Both the position numbers and the translations under genes were made by a program. This document shows positions 16,793 through 25,233 of a DNA stretch of 64,000 nt, one piece after another. The notes under the pieces are model-generated. The model worked only from the letters and a program-made list of their open reading frames with translations, ran no database searches and had not been told where the DNA came from. Each line of letters begins with the position of its first letter. Position 1 is the stretch's first letter. The DNA comes from Micromonospora sonchi (GTDB lineage: Bacteria; Actinomycetota; Actinomycetes; Mycobacteriales; Micromonosporaceae): contig NZ_BMNB01000030.1 of assembly GCF_014646235.1 (NCBI RefSeq), positions 19,073-83,072 on the forward strand, read 5' to 3'.

Positions 16793-17739
16793 TCCGACTG
16801 CTGCAACCGTGGTGGCTGCTGGCCGTGCTGCCGGTGCTCGCCCTGGCCGCCCTGTACGTCTGGCGGCAGCTGCGCCGCCGGGAGTACGCGCTGCGGTTCA
16901 CCAACGTGGACCTGCTGCGTACCGTGGCGCCGAAGGGGCTGGGCTGGCGACGACACGTACCGGCGACCGCGTTCCTGCTCGCCCTGCTGGTGCTGGCCGG
17001 TGCGCTGGCCCGGCCGGCGATCGACACCCGGGAGCCGCTGGAGCGGGCCACCATCATGCTGGCCATCGACGTGTCGCTCTCCATGCAGGCCGACGACGTG
17101 CCGCCGAACCGGTTGGAGGCGGCCCAGGAGGCGGCCAAGCAGTTCGTGGCGGAGCTGCCGGAGACGTACAACGTGGGGCTGGTCTCGTTCGCCAAGTCGG
17201 CCAACGTGCTGGTGCCGCCGACCAAGGACCGGCCGGCGGTGACCAGCGCCATCGACGGGCTGGTGCTGGCCGAGGCGACCGCGACCGGCGAGGCGGTGTT
17301 CACCTGTCTGGAGGCGATCCGGTCGGTGCCGGCCGATGGCGCGGCGGGTATCCCGCCGGCGCGCGTCGTGCTGCTCTCCGACGGGTACCGCACGGCCGGC
17401 CGGTCGGTCGAGGAGGCGGCGGCGGCAGCGCAGGCGGCGAACGTGCCGGTCTCCACCATCGCCTTCGGCACCGACACCGGTCATGTGGACATCGGCGGCC
17501 AGTTGCAGCGGGTGCCGGTGGATCGGCTCGCCCTGGCCGAGCTGGCCGAGAACACCGAGGGCTACTTCTACGAGGCGGCCACGGTCAGCGAGCTGAAGCA
17601 GGTGTACCAGGACATGGGCAGCTCGATCGGGTTCCGTACCGAACCCCGCGAGATCACCCAGTGGTATGCCGGCCTCGCCCTGCTGCTGGCTCTCTGCACC
17701 GGCGCACTCAGCCTGCTCTGGTCCTCCCGCCTGCTCTGA
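16789..17739 (+). CDS. Membrane-anchored von Willebrand factor A protein
   Basis: 316 residues from the ATG at 16789, overlapping the DUF58 stop. Two N-terminal membrane helices (around residues 8-22 and 60-80) and one at the C-terminus flank a VWA domain. The metal-ion-dependent adhesion site DVSLSM (D-x-S-x-S) is intact at about 94-99, with a downstream Thr (ATATGEAV) and Asp (LLSDGYRT). It is BatA-like and probably works on the membrane with the MoxR ATPase. Confidence 0.9.
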   Translation: MIRLLQPWWLLAVLPVLALAALYVWRQLRRREYALRFTNVDLLRTVAPKGLGWRRHVPATAFLLALLVLAGALARPAIDTREPLERATIMLAIDVSLSMQADDVPPNRLEAAQEAAKQFVAELPETYNVGLVSFAKSANVLVPPTKDRPAVTSAIDGLVLAEATATGEAVFTCLEAIRSVPADGAAGIPPARVVLLSDGYRTAGRSVEEAAAAAQAANVPVSTIAFGTDTGHVDIGGQLQRVPVDRLALAELAENTEGYFYEAATVSELKQVYQDMGSSIGFRTEPREITQWYAGLALLLALCTGALSLLWSSRLL

Positions 17740-17743
17740 GCGC

Positions 17744-17798
17744 CGGATCTTGGACGCTTCCGGCCCTCAGCGGCGGGGCCGCTCCGGTCCAAGATCCG
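17744..17798. terminator. Perfect hairpin between convergent genes
   Basis: CGGATCTTGGA (17744-17754) pairs perfectly with TCCAAGATCCG (17788-17798), and CGGCCC/GGGCCG pair inside. It begins 5 bases after the VWA stop and ends 28 bases before the stop of a small minus-strand gene, so it could terminate both directions. Its GATCTTGG core resembles the hairpins at 11940, 26041 and 41219. Confidence 0.75.
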
Positions 17799-17825
17799 CC
17801 GAAGGGGTGGAGCGAGGTGGGCAGG

Positions 17826-17912
17826 TCAGTTGGTGCTGCTGGCGAGGACGAAGAGGACGGCCACCCAGACGGCGGCGAGGGTGAAGCCCAGCGGGGCGAC
17901 GTAGCGGCTCAT
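17826..17912 (-). CDS. 28-residue single-helix membrane microprotein
   Basis: ATG at 17912, stop at 17826; CCGGAG lies six bases before the start. The product begins MSRYVAPLGFTL, is almost wholly hydrophobic up to VLFVLASS, and ends TN, so it is one transmembrane segment with a tiny basic N-terminus. I do not recognise a family. It could be a small subunit or regulator of a membrane complex. It may be co-transcribed with the genes upstream on the minus strand. Confidence 0.5.
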   Translation of the reverse strand: MSRYVAPLGFTLAAVWVAVLFVLASSTN

Positions 17913-18216
17913 GACATGCTCCGGAGTGGCGACGACGGCCCGGGGCAGGGCGGGCCGCGAGGGGTGGATCGGGACGCGCACACACGAAGTCGTGACCGGA
18001 CGGCTTCCGGTTGCACCCGTGGACCGGGCCGGCGTCGTTGCGCCGGGCGGCGGGGCGGGTGCGGGGAGCGGGGCCAGCTCAGGCGGAGCGGGGTGGCTCA
18101 GCGTGGCTGGCGTTCGGCCCGGCCACGACTGGGAGGATCGCTATCTCGCACAGCGATCACCTCCTGCGGTCGGATGCCGGGGCGAGACGGACCGCCGAGC
18201 GGCCCGCAAACGCGGA
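17913..18216 (-). other. 300-bp stretch with only a possible 17-codon ORF
   Basis: Between the 28-residue gene and the acyltransferase stop. Apart from the short ORF at 18098-18151 and its hairpin (ATCGCT...AGCGAT), I see no conserved signal. Confidence 0.4.
18098..18151 (-). CDS. Possible 17-codon leader or small peptide with an exceptionally strong ribosome site
   Basis: A GTG at 18151 is preceded at 8 bases by AGGAGGTGATC (minus strand), which is complementary over 11 bases to the conserved 3' end of 16S rRNA. The encoded peptide is arginine-rich and polar (VRDSDPPSRGRAERQPR). It may be a regulatory leader, a small protein, or a chance ORF next to a translation-enhancing site. It lies 66 bases after the acyltransferase stop. 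Confidence 0.35.
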   Translation of the reverse strand: MRDSDPPSRGRAERQPR

Positions 18217-19422
18217 TCATCGTACACCCGGTGTGGATCCCGAACGCACCGGGCCAACGCGGTTGCCCGGCGCCGCCGACGGTCGCCGGTGGACCAGGAT
18301 CGCCAGCACGATCACCAGGACCGGCAGCCAGGCGATCCGGGCCAGCAGCCAGGCCGGGCCGTCGGGGCTGGTGTGCAGTCCCGGCAGGTCGGCGCCGGCG
18401 CGGGCCGTGAGCAGGGCCACCCCGACCAGCACCGGCTGGTGCCAGAGGTAGATACGTACCGCGTGCCGGTTGACCTCGTCGGCCAGCCGGCGGGGTCGCG
18501 GGCGGCGCAGCAGCCGCTCCAGCGCGGGTCGGGCCGACAGGGCGAGCCCGACCTGGGTGACCGCGAGCGCCACCGCGAAAAGGGTCGGCGGGTTCAGATT
18601 GGACCTGCCGTCGCCGGGCACCCCGACCGCGCTGACCGGGTAGCCGAGCGTGAGCACGACGGCGAGCCCGACCGTCCCGACGCCGAGCAACCACAGCGCG
18701 GCGCGCCGCCCGGTCAGCCGGCCGTCGGCGTGGGCCAGGCCGAGCAGGTACGGTACGGCCCAGGCGGCCAGCACGGTCACCGGCGGCGTCCAGGTGCCGG
18801 CGGGCAGCAGTCGGCTGGCCAGATCGACCACGGCCACCACGGCCGCCGCCGCGACCGCGCAGCGCAGTGCACCCCACCGTCGTACGGCGGCGCGCAGCGG
18901 GCCGGTGAGCAGCACCAGGGCCAGCAGCGAGGCCAGGAACCACAGTGGACTGGTCGCCAGGGTCAGCGCGACCGACAGGGTGCCGTCCGGCACACCTGCC
19001 AGGGTGGCGGCCAACAGCATGGCCGCGCTCGTGCCGAGCAGCGCCACCGCCGGCAGGATCAGGCGTCGCAGCCGGCGGGTGAGCCAGCCCGGTCCCGGCC
19101 GCCGGCTCAGGGAGCGGGCCGAGGCGTACCCGGCGGTGAAGAAGAACAACCCGAGCGTCTGGAGGACCCAACTGACCGGGGCCAGGGCCGGCATGGCGGC
19201 CAGCGGACTGGCCTGGGTGAGGCTGCCCTCGACGTCGAGCACCAGGCCGGTGACCAGCCAGTGGCCGAGCACCACTCCGGCGACCGCGTACGCCCGCAGC
19301 CCGTCGACGGCCGGGTCGCGGTGCGTCCCCCCTTCGTCCCGCGCGGTTGCCGCCGGGTTCCCGTTGGCGTCGGCCGACGCGGTCGTGGTTCGGTTCCCGC
19401 CGGTTCCGGCTGGCGCGGTCAC
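18217..19422 (-). CDS. Acyltransferase 3-type integral membrane protein
   Basis: 401 residues, about ten membrane helices. Begins at GTG 19422, overlapping the stop of the hydrolase gene (GTGA). The N-terminal DGLRAYAVAGVVLGHW contains the conserved His of the OafA/WecH-like family, with LGLFFFTAGY and SPLWFLASL further on. These enzymes usually O-acylate cell-surface glycans or lipids. A paralogue with the same helix pattern lies at 44217-45599. Acceptor unknown. Confidence 0.82.
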   Translation of the reverse strand: MTAPAGTGGNRTTTASADANGNPAATARDEGGTHRDPAVDGLRAYAVAGVVLGHWLVTGLVLDVEGSLTQASPLAAMPALAPVSWVLQTLGLFFFTAGYASARSLSRRPGPGWLTRRLRRLILPAVALLGTSAAMLLAATLAGVPDGTLSVALTLATSPLWFLASLLALVLLTGPLRAAVRRWGALRCAVAAAAVVAVVDLASRLLPAGTWTPPVTVLAAWAVPYLLGLAHADGRLTGRRAALWLLGVGTVGLAVVLTLGYPVSAVGVPGDGRSNLNPPTLFAVALAVTQVGLALSARPALERLLRRPRPRRLADEVNRHAVRIYLWHQPVLVGVALLTARAGADLPGLHTSPDGPAWLLARIAWLPVLVIVLAILVHRRPSAAPGNRVGPVRSGSTPGVR

Positions 19423-20321
19423 CGCCGTGCTCCCGCCGCCTCGGTGGCGCCGTGCAGCACGATGTCGGCGAGTGCGTCGAGCGTCGGCCCGCCGGGCAGC
19501 AGGTATCCGTCGTGCCCGATCGCCGCGGCGGCCGGCAGCGGCCGGGCGTCGAACGACGAGTCGCCCGGGCGGACTCCGTGCCCGATTCCGGGTAGCCGTA
19601 CCTGCGGCAGGTGGCGGATCCAGTCGTCCGTTGCCTCGGCCGCCCAGATCCGGATCCCGCCGAGTTGGTCGGCGCGGTCCACCCCGGCCCCGACACCGCC
19701 GAGGCTCACCAGATCCGTCACCTGTGCCGGGGCGTCGACGGCGGCCAGTCCGGCGACCAGCGCGCCGTAGCTGTGACCGATGAGCGTGACCCGGGCGGCG
19801 GGACGCTGCTCGGCGAGCGTCCGCAACTGCTCGCCGAGCGCGAGCGCGCCCCGGCGGGCGCTGACCGGGGTGGCCGCCGCCACGAACCCGTCGGGCGGGT
19901 CGTAGCCGAGCCAGGCCAGCACCGCGACCCGGGTGTGCGGCGCGGCCGCGCGCAGCGCGGCGTACAGGTCGCGGGCCTGCCGGGCGAGGGCGCGCCGGGT
20001 GACTCCGCCCAGCCCGCGGTCGAAGTCGGGCAGCCGGGTGCCCACGCCGGGGATCAGCACGGCGATCCGGTCCGCGGTGGCCAGGTCGCCGACGACCTCG
20101 ACGGCGCGACCGTCGCCGCGCGGGTCGAAGACCAGAAAGCGTCGCCCCTCGGCGGCCCAACCGGCGTACGGCGGCCCGGCCGCCTGCATCGCCGCCGCCG
20201 TCGCCGGGTACGCCTCGACGAACCCGGCCGGCACCCCGCCCGCCGATGCTGCCGGTGGAGCCACCAGCCCGGCCCCGAGCACCGTCGCGAGTCCCATCCG
20301 GAGAACGTTCCTGCGCACCAT
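19419..20321 (-). CDS. Exported alpha/beta hydrolase (DUF1023-like)
   Basis: 300 residues. An N-terminal signal with twin arginines (MVRRNVLRMGL) and a hydrophobic stretch ending PPAASAGG suggests Tat or Sec export. The nucleophile elbow GHSYG (about 174-178) and a late His in GHDGYLLPGG fit the DUF1023 alpha/beta hydrolases. AAGGGGG precedes the ATG at 20321. It overlaps the acyltransferase gene by four bases, so hydrolysis and acyl transfer may act on one surface substrate. Confidence 0.82.
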   Translation of the reverse strand: MVRRNVLRMGLATVLGAGLVAPPAASAGGVPAGFVEAYPATAAAMQAAGPPYAGWAAEGRRFLVFDPRGDGRAVEVVGDLATADRIAVLIPGVGTRLPDFDRGLGGVTRRALARQARDLYAALRAAAPHTRVAVLAWLGYDPPDGFVAAATPVSARRGALALGEQLRTLAEQRPAARVTLIGHSYGALVAGLAAVDAPAQVTDLVSLGGVGAGVDRADQLGGIRIWAAEATDDWIRHLPQVRLPGIGHGVRPGDSSFDARPLPAAAAIGHDGYLLPGGPTLDALADIVLHGATEAAGARR

Positions 20322-20426
20322 GCCGCGCCCCCTTCACGTTGTCGTGAAGCGCAGCGTGCGTCAGCGGCCGGGTGGTGGACGTCAACCCGGGGAGGCGTCT
20401 TCCGGTCCGCGTCCGGTACCCGGGGA

Positions 20427-21089
20427 CTACTCTCCGGCGGCTACGAGGCCGGTCTCGTAGGCGAGCACGACGGCCTGCGCCCGGTCGCGCAACTGGAGCT
20501 TGGCCAGGATCCGGCCGACGTGGGTCTTGACGGTCTGCTCGGCGACGATCAGGTCGGCGGCGATCTCGGTGTTGGACCGGCCCCGGGCGATCAGCCGCAG
20601 CACGTCGGTCTCCCGGGGGGTGAGCGCGGCGAGGCTCGTCGGGCGGGGTTGCTGCCGCCGCGGTCGGGCGGCGAATTCGGCGATCAGCCGGCGGGTGACG
20701 GTCGGGGCGAGCAGCGCGTCACCGGCGGCGACCACCCGCACCGCGTGCACCAGGTCGGCGGCTGGGGCGTCCTTGAGCAGGAATCCGCTGGCGCCGGCGC
20801 GCAGCGCCTCGTAGACGTAGTCGTCCAGGTCGAAGGTGGTGAGGATGAGCACCCGGGGCCGGTCGGTCGGCCGGTCGCCGAGCAGCTTGCGGGTCGCGGC
20901 GAGGCCGTCGAGCACCGGCATCCGTACGTCCATCAGCACCACGTCCGGGTCGAGCCGGCGGGCCTCGGTGACGGCCTGCGCGCCGTCGGCGGCGTCGCCG
21001 ACCACGAGCAGGTCCGGCTGGGCGGCCAACAACGCGCCGAAGCCCTGCCGGACCATGGCCTGGTCGTCGGCGATCAGCACGCGGATCAT
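20427..21089 (-). CDS. NarL/LuxR-family response regulator
   Basis: 220 residues. The receiver domain has the acidic pair DD at 8-9, phospho-acceptor Asp54 in LMDVRMP, and Lys in FLLKD. The C-terminal LuxR helix-turn-helix reads LTPRETDVLRLIARGRSN followed by TVKTHVGRIL. It overlaps its sensor kinase by four bases (ATGA). Target genes are not evident; the adjacent hydrolase/acyltransferase pair is a candidate. Confidence 0.93.
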   Translation of the reverse strand: MIRVLIADDQAMVRQGFGALLAAQPDLLVVGDAADGAQAVTEARRLDPDVVLMDVRMPVLDGLAATRKLLGDRPTDRPRVLILTTFDLDDYVYEALRAGASGFLLKDAPAADLVHAVRVVAAGDALLAPTVTRRLIAEFAARPRRQQPRPTSLAALTPRETDVLRLIARGRSNTEIAADLIVAEQTVKTHVGRILAKLQLRDRAQAVVLAYETGLVAAGE

Positions 21090-22324
21090 CGCTGGGCGTC
21101 CTCCGGTTCGTCGGGCAGCAGGGCGTCCACAACATAGCCGCCGTCGCCGGTCGGGTTGGCGATGAAGCTGCCCCCCAGTGAGACGGCCCGTTCCCGCATG
21201 CCGGGCAGTCCCTGCCCGCCGCCGCGGGCGTCCGGACCGGCCGGGACACCGCCACCGCCGTTCGCCACCCGTACGGTCAGTCCCCGGGCGCCATCACGCA
21301 CCGTGACGCGTACCTCGGCCCCGGCCGCGTGTCGCGCCGCGTTGGCCAGTCCCTCCTGGACGATCCGGTACGCGGCCAGCCCGACCGGTGCCGACGGCTC
21401 GGCGCCGACGTCGGCGTCCAGGGTCACCGCCATGCCGGCCCGGTGGGCGGCGGCCACCAGCTCGGGCAGGTCGGCCAGGCCGGGCTGGGGTGCGGTCTGC
21501 GGATCCTCTGCCTCGCTGCGCAGCACGCCGAGCAGCCGACGCATGTCGGTCAGCGCCGCCCGGGCGGAGTCGGCGATGGCGGCGAACTCGGCCCGGGCCG
21601 GTTCGGGTACGTCGCTGAGCCGGTACGGCGCGGTCTCCGCCTGCACGGCGATCATCGACATGTGGTGCGCGACCACGTCATGCATCTCCCGCGCGATCCG
21701 GGTGCGTTCCTCCAGCACCGCCCGGCGGGCCTTCTCCAACTCGCTCACCTCGGACTGCTCCACCAACGCCCGCCGGGTGCGCAGGTTGTGCCGCACCAGA
21801 TCGCCGATCAGGAGCACCGCCACGAACAGCAGGCTGACGCCGACCTGGTTGCGCGTCGGCACGAACATCCAGACCGGCAGCAGGCTGAGCAGGCCGATCC
21901 AGCCGAGCACGAGTCGATCGACCCGGGCCGCCACCGCGAACAGCACGGCGAGGCTGACCACGATCTGGACCGGGCTCCACGGCCAGTCGGCCGTCGATGA
22001 CCGGTTGAAGGTGCCGAAGAATAGCCCGACGAGCGTGATCCGCCAGGCCCAGAGCGGCCGGGTCAGCAGGATCGGCAGTGGTGCGACGGCGAGTACGGCG
22101 AGCAGCAGGGCGCTGGCGCCGGGCAGCCGGCGCGTGTCGGTCAGGTACTCCGCGCCGACCAGCGCCAGCCCGATCAGGGCGAGCAGTCCGATGCTCCGGA
22201 GGACGGCGGCCGTGCGGGGCCGGTGTCGTAGCCGGCGCAGCGGTAGCCGGACCGGCGGGTAGTCGGGCCCGGTGAACGTGCGGCGCAGCGCCGCCAGGGC
22301 AGCACGGACTTGACGGCGGTCCAT
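21086..22324 (-). CDS. Sensor histidine kinase (HisKA_3 type)
   Basis: 412 residues from the ATG at 22324 (a GTG at 22333 is an alternative). Several membrane helices in the first 160 residues with short loops indicate an intramembrane or small-ligand sensor. A coiled linker follows, then the phospho-acceptor His in REMHDVVAHHMSM (about 211-223) and an HATPase_c domain with NAARHA and GQGLPGMRERA. The cognate regulator follows directly. Confidence 0.92.
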   Translation of the reverse strand: MDRRQVRAALAALRRTFTGPDYPPVRLPLRRLRHRPRTAAVLRSIGLLALIGLALVGAEYLTDTRRLPGASALLLAVLAVAPLPILLTRPLWAWRITLVGLFFGTFNRSSTADWPWSPVQIVVSLAVLFAVAARVDRLVLGWIGLLSLLPVWMFVPTRNQVGVSLLFVAVLLIGDLVRHNLRTRRALVEQSEVSELEKARRAVLEERTRIAREMHDVVAHHMSMIAVQAETAPYRLSDVPEPARAEFAAIADSARAALTDMRRLLGVLRSEAEDPQTAPQPGLADLPELVAAAHRAGMAVTLDADVGAEPSAPVGLAAYRIVQEGLANAARHAAGAEVRVTVRDGARGLTVRVANGGGGVPAGPDARGGGQGLPGMRERAVSLGGSFIANPTGDGGYVVDALLPDEPEDAQR

Positions 22325-22418
22325 CCCCGGCACAGTAGTCAGACCGGGCGGCCGGGTCGTGCACCCGCAGGGTGATCCGCCGTGTCATACCTCGGTACGA
22401 CGCGGGGCGGGTTAGGGA

Positions 22419-22442
22419 TTACCGCGCGGTAACGCCTAGTCT
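22419..22442 (+). promoter_or_regulatory. Palindrome and -10 box upstream of fabG
   Basis: A perfect 14-base palindrome TTACCGCGCGGTAA (22419-22432) sits 5 bases before a possible -10 TAGTCT (22437-22442), 33 bases before the fabG start. A symmetric site overlapping a promoter suggests a dimeric repressor or activator of the fatty-acid genes. Confidence 0.5.
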
Positions 22443-22475
22443 CCAACCCGCAGCGATCTTTGGAGAGGACGCACC

Positions 22476-23180
22476 GTGTCTCGAACTGTGCTGGTTACCG
22501 GCGGCAACCGCGGCATCGGTCTGGCCATCGCGCAGGCCTTCGCCAAGCAGGGCGACCGGGTGGCCGTCACCCACCGGGGCAGCGGGGCACCCGAGGGGCT
22601 GTTCGGCGTGCGGTGCGACATCACCGACGCCGAGTCGGTGGACGCGGCCTTCACGGCGGTGGAGGCCGAACTCGGCCCGGTCGAGGTGCTGGTCGCCAAC
22701 GCCGGCATCACCGACGACACCCTGCTGCTGCGGATGTCCGAGGAACAGTTCACCCGGGTGCTGGACACCAACCTGACCGGCGCGTACCGCTGCGCCAAGC
22801 GGGCCTCGGCGAAGATGCTGCGGGCCAGGTGGGGGCGGATGATCTTCATTTCCTCGGTGATCGGCCTCTCCGGCGGCGCCGGCCAGGTGAACTACGCGGC
22901 CAGCAAGGCCGGCCTGGTCGGGGTGGCCCGCTCGATCACCCGGGAGCTGGGCAGCCGCAACATCACCGCCAACGTCGTCGCGCCGGGCTTCATCGAGACC
23001 GACATGACCGCGGTGCTGCCCGACGAGCGCAAGGCGGAGATCCTCAAGTCGATCCCGGCGGGCCGGATGGCCAGCCCGGACGAGGTCGCCGCAGTGGTCA
23101 CCTGGCTGGCCGCCGACAGCGCCGGCTACGTCTCCGGCGCGGTCATTCCGGTCGACGGCGGCCTCGGCATGGGCCACTGA
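22476..23180 (+). CDS. fabG: 3-oxoacyl-ACP reductase (FAS-II ketoreductase)
   Basis: 234 residues. It reduces 3-oxoacyl-ACP with NADPH in fatty-acid elongation. GTG start with GGAGAGGA upstream. It is a short-chain dehydrogenase: TGGNRGIG cofactor loop, NAG, ISSV with catalytic Ser, and Tyr140/Lys144 in NYAASKAG. The enoyl reductase follows after 26 bases, as in the mycobacterial fabG1-inhA pair. Confidence 0.93.
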   Translation: MSRTVLVTGGNRGIGLAIAQAFAKQGDRVAVTHRGSGAPEGLFGVRCDITDAESVDAAFTAVEAELGPVEVLVANAGITDDTLLLRMSEEQFTRVLDTNLTGAYRCAKRASAKMLRARWGRMIFISSVIGLSGGAGQVNYAASKAGLVGVARSITRELGSRNITANVVAPGFIETDMTAVLPDERKAEILKSIPAGRMASPDEVAAVVTWLAADSAGYVSGAVIPVDGGLGMGH

Positions 23181-23206
23181 CCCTGAGCACGGGAGGAATG
23201 AGCGTA

Positions 23207-23974
23207 ATGTCCGGACTGCTGGCCGGTAAGCGGCTGCTCGTCACCGGCGTCATCACCGACGCCTCCATCGCCTTCTCGGTGGCCAAACTCGCCCAGGAGA
23301 ACGGCGCTCAGGTCGTGCTCACCGGGTACGGACGGCTCTCGTTGGTGGAGCGGATCGCCAAGCGGCTGCCCGAGGCGGCCCCGGTCATCGAGCTGGACGT
23401 GACCAACCCCGAGCACCTGGCCGGGCTGGCCGACAAGGTTCGCGAGCACGTCGACGGCCTCGACGGGGTGGTGCACTCGATCGGCTTCGCCCCGCAGAGC
23501 TGCCTCGGCGGCGGCTTCCTCGACGCCTCCTGGGAGGACGTGGCGACCGCGCTGCACGTCTCGACGTACTCCTACAAGTCCCTCGCGGTCGCGGCGCTGC
23601 CGCTGATGTCGCCGGGCGGCGCGGTGGTCGGGCTGACCTTCGACGCCACCAAGGCGTGGCCGGTCTACGACTGGATGGGTGTGGCCAAGGCGGGGCTGGA
23701 GTCGGCCTCCCGCTACCTCGCCCTGCACCTGGGCAAACAGGGCATCCGCAGCAACCTGGTCTCCGCCGGGCCGCTGCGCACGATGGCCGCCAGGTCGATC
23801 CCCGGCTTCGAGCAGTTCGAGGACGCCTGGTCCGAGCGCGCCCCACTGGGCTGGAACCTGACCGACCAGGAGCCGGCCGCCCGCGCCTGCCTGGCGCTGC
23901 TGTCGGACTGGTTCCCGGCCACCACCGGCGAGATCGTCCACGTCGACGGCGGCTACCACGCCCTCGGCGCCTAG
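23207..23974 (+). CDS. inhA: Enoyl-ACP reductase, InhA/FabI type
   Basis: 255 residues. NADH-dependent reduction of trans-2-enoyl-ACP. Of two ATGs (23198 and 23207), the second is chosen because GGGAGGA abuts the first and because MSGLLAGKRLLVTG aligns with M. tuberculosis InhA as I recall it. SIAFSVAK, the catalytic Tyr154 and Lys161 (YDWMGVAK), GPLRTMA and the C-terminal TTGEIVHVDGG are conserved. Operon with fabG. Confidence 0.93.
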   Translation: MSGLLAGKRLLVTGVITDASIAFSVAKLAQENGAQVVLTGYGRLSLVERIAKRLPEAAPVIELDVTNPEHLAGLADKVREHVDGLDGVVHSIGFAPQSCLGGGFLDASWEDVATALHVSTYSYKSLAVAALPLMSPGGAVVGLTFDATKAWPVYDWMGVAKAGLESASRYLALHLGKQGIRSNLVSAGPLRTMAARSIPGFEQFEDAWSERAPLGWNLTDQEPAARACLALLSDWFPATTGEIVHVDGGYHALGA

Positions 23975-24033
23975 GTGCAAGGAAGGGCCCCCTGTTAACG
24001 CCTGCGGTATAGCAGGGGCCCCTTCTTAACACC
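23975..24033. repeat. 59-bp dispersed palindromic repeat, copy 3
   Basis: Same orientation as copy 1 and nearly identical (GTGCAAGGAAGGGCCCCCTG at the left end, TTCTTAACACC at the right). It begins directly after the inhA stop codon. Confidence 0.85.
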
Positions 24034-24162
24034 CGGGACACCCCGGACGCCCAGGATGCCGACGGACGCCCCGGACGCGGACGCGACGGCCAGGGGCGCC
24101 CGGAAAGCCCGGGACCCGGGGGCCTTGCCGAGGCGCTGCGGGCCACCGGCAAGAATGGGGCC

Positions 24163-25194
24163 ATGGCGTACGACGCGGTGGTGCTGGTTTCCTTCGGCGG
24201 CCCGGAGGGGCCGGACGACGTGCTGCCCTTCCTGCAGAACGTGACCCGAGGGCGGGGCGTCCCGCCGGAGCGGCTGGCCGAGGTCGCCGAGCACTACCAG
24301 CACTTCGGGGGCGTCTCGCCGATCAACCAGCAGTGCCGGGAACTGCTCGCGGCGATCCGGGCGGACTTCGCCGAGCACGGCCTCGACCTGCCGGTGTACT
24401 GGGGCAACCGGAACTGGAAGCCGATGCTCGCCGACACCGTGGCGCAGATGCGCGACGACGGCGTACGGCGGGCGTTGGCCTTCGTCACCAGCGCCTACGG
24501 CGGGTACTCCTCCTGCCGGCAGTACCAGGAGGACATCGTCGCCGCCCGGGCGGCGGTCGGTCCGGACGCGCCGGTGATCGAGAAGCTGCGCCAGTTCTGG
24601 GACCATCCCGGCTTCGTCGAGCCGAACGTCGACGCGGTACGCGCGGCACTGGCCCGGCTCGACCCGACGCAGCGGGACAGCACCCGGATCGTCTTCGTCG
24701 CGCACTCCGTACCGATCTCCGCGGCCGACAGCGCCGGTCCGCACGGCGGCCGGTACACCGCGCAGCTCGCCGAGACGGCCCGGCTGGTGCACGCGGCGGC
24801 CGCCCCGGATCTGCCGTACGACCTGGTCTGGCAGAGCCGCTCCGGGCCGCCGCACGTACCGTGGCTGGAGCCGGACATCAACGACCACCTGGCCACGCTG
24901 GCCGGCCAGGGGGTCACCGGGGTGGTGGTCAGCCCCATCGGCTTCGTCTCCGATCACCTGGAGGTGATCTGGGACCTCGACACCGAGGCGCTGGAGACGG
25001 CCAAGCAGCTCGGCCTGGACTTCGTCCGGGCCGCCACGCCGGGCGTCGACCCGCGTTTCGTGTCCATGGTGCGGGAGTTGGTGCGGGAGCGGATCGACCC
25101 GGACGGGACGAACCTGCGCCGTCGCCTCGGCGAGCTGCCGATGTGGGATGCCTGCCCCTCGGTCTGCTGCGTCCCGCCCCGCCGCCCGTCCTGA
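24163..25194 (+). CDS. hemH: Ferrochelatase (actinobacterial, probably coproporphyrin-type)
   Basis: 343 residues. Inserts iron into a porphyrin; Actinobacteria use coproporphyrin III and the enzyme is then called CpfC. Ferrochelatase features include LLVSFGGPEGP-like LVSFGGPEGPDDV, GGVSPIN, a catalytic His in FVAHSVP and SPIGFVSDHLEV. Four cysteines (118 in SSCRQY, 331, 335 and 336 in CPSVCC) fit the [2Fe-2S] ligands known in actinobacterial enzymes. AAGAAT lies six bases before the ATG. Position after inhA matches the mycobacterial order. Confidence 0.92.
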   Translation: MAYDAVVLVSFGGPEGPDDVLPFLQNVTRGRGVPPERLAEVAEHYQHFGGVSPINQQCRELLAAIRADFAEHGLDLPVYWGNRNWKPMLADTVAQMRDDGVRRALAFVTSAYGGYSSCRQYQEDIVAARAAVGPDAPVIEKLRQFWDHPGFVEPNVDAVRAALARLDPTQRDSTRIVFVAHSVPISAADSAGPHGGRYTAQLAETARLVHAAAAPDLPYDLVWQSRSGPPHVPWLEPDINDHLATLAGQGVTGVVVSPIGFVSDHLEVIWDLDTEALETAKQLGLDFVRAATPGVDPRFVSMVRELVRERIDPDGTNLRRRLGELPMWDACPSVCCVPPRRPS

Positions 25195-25233
25195 CCGGTC
25201 CGACGAACCCGACACCCCCAGGGAATGACGATC

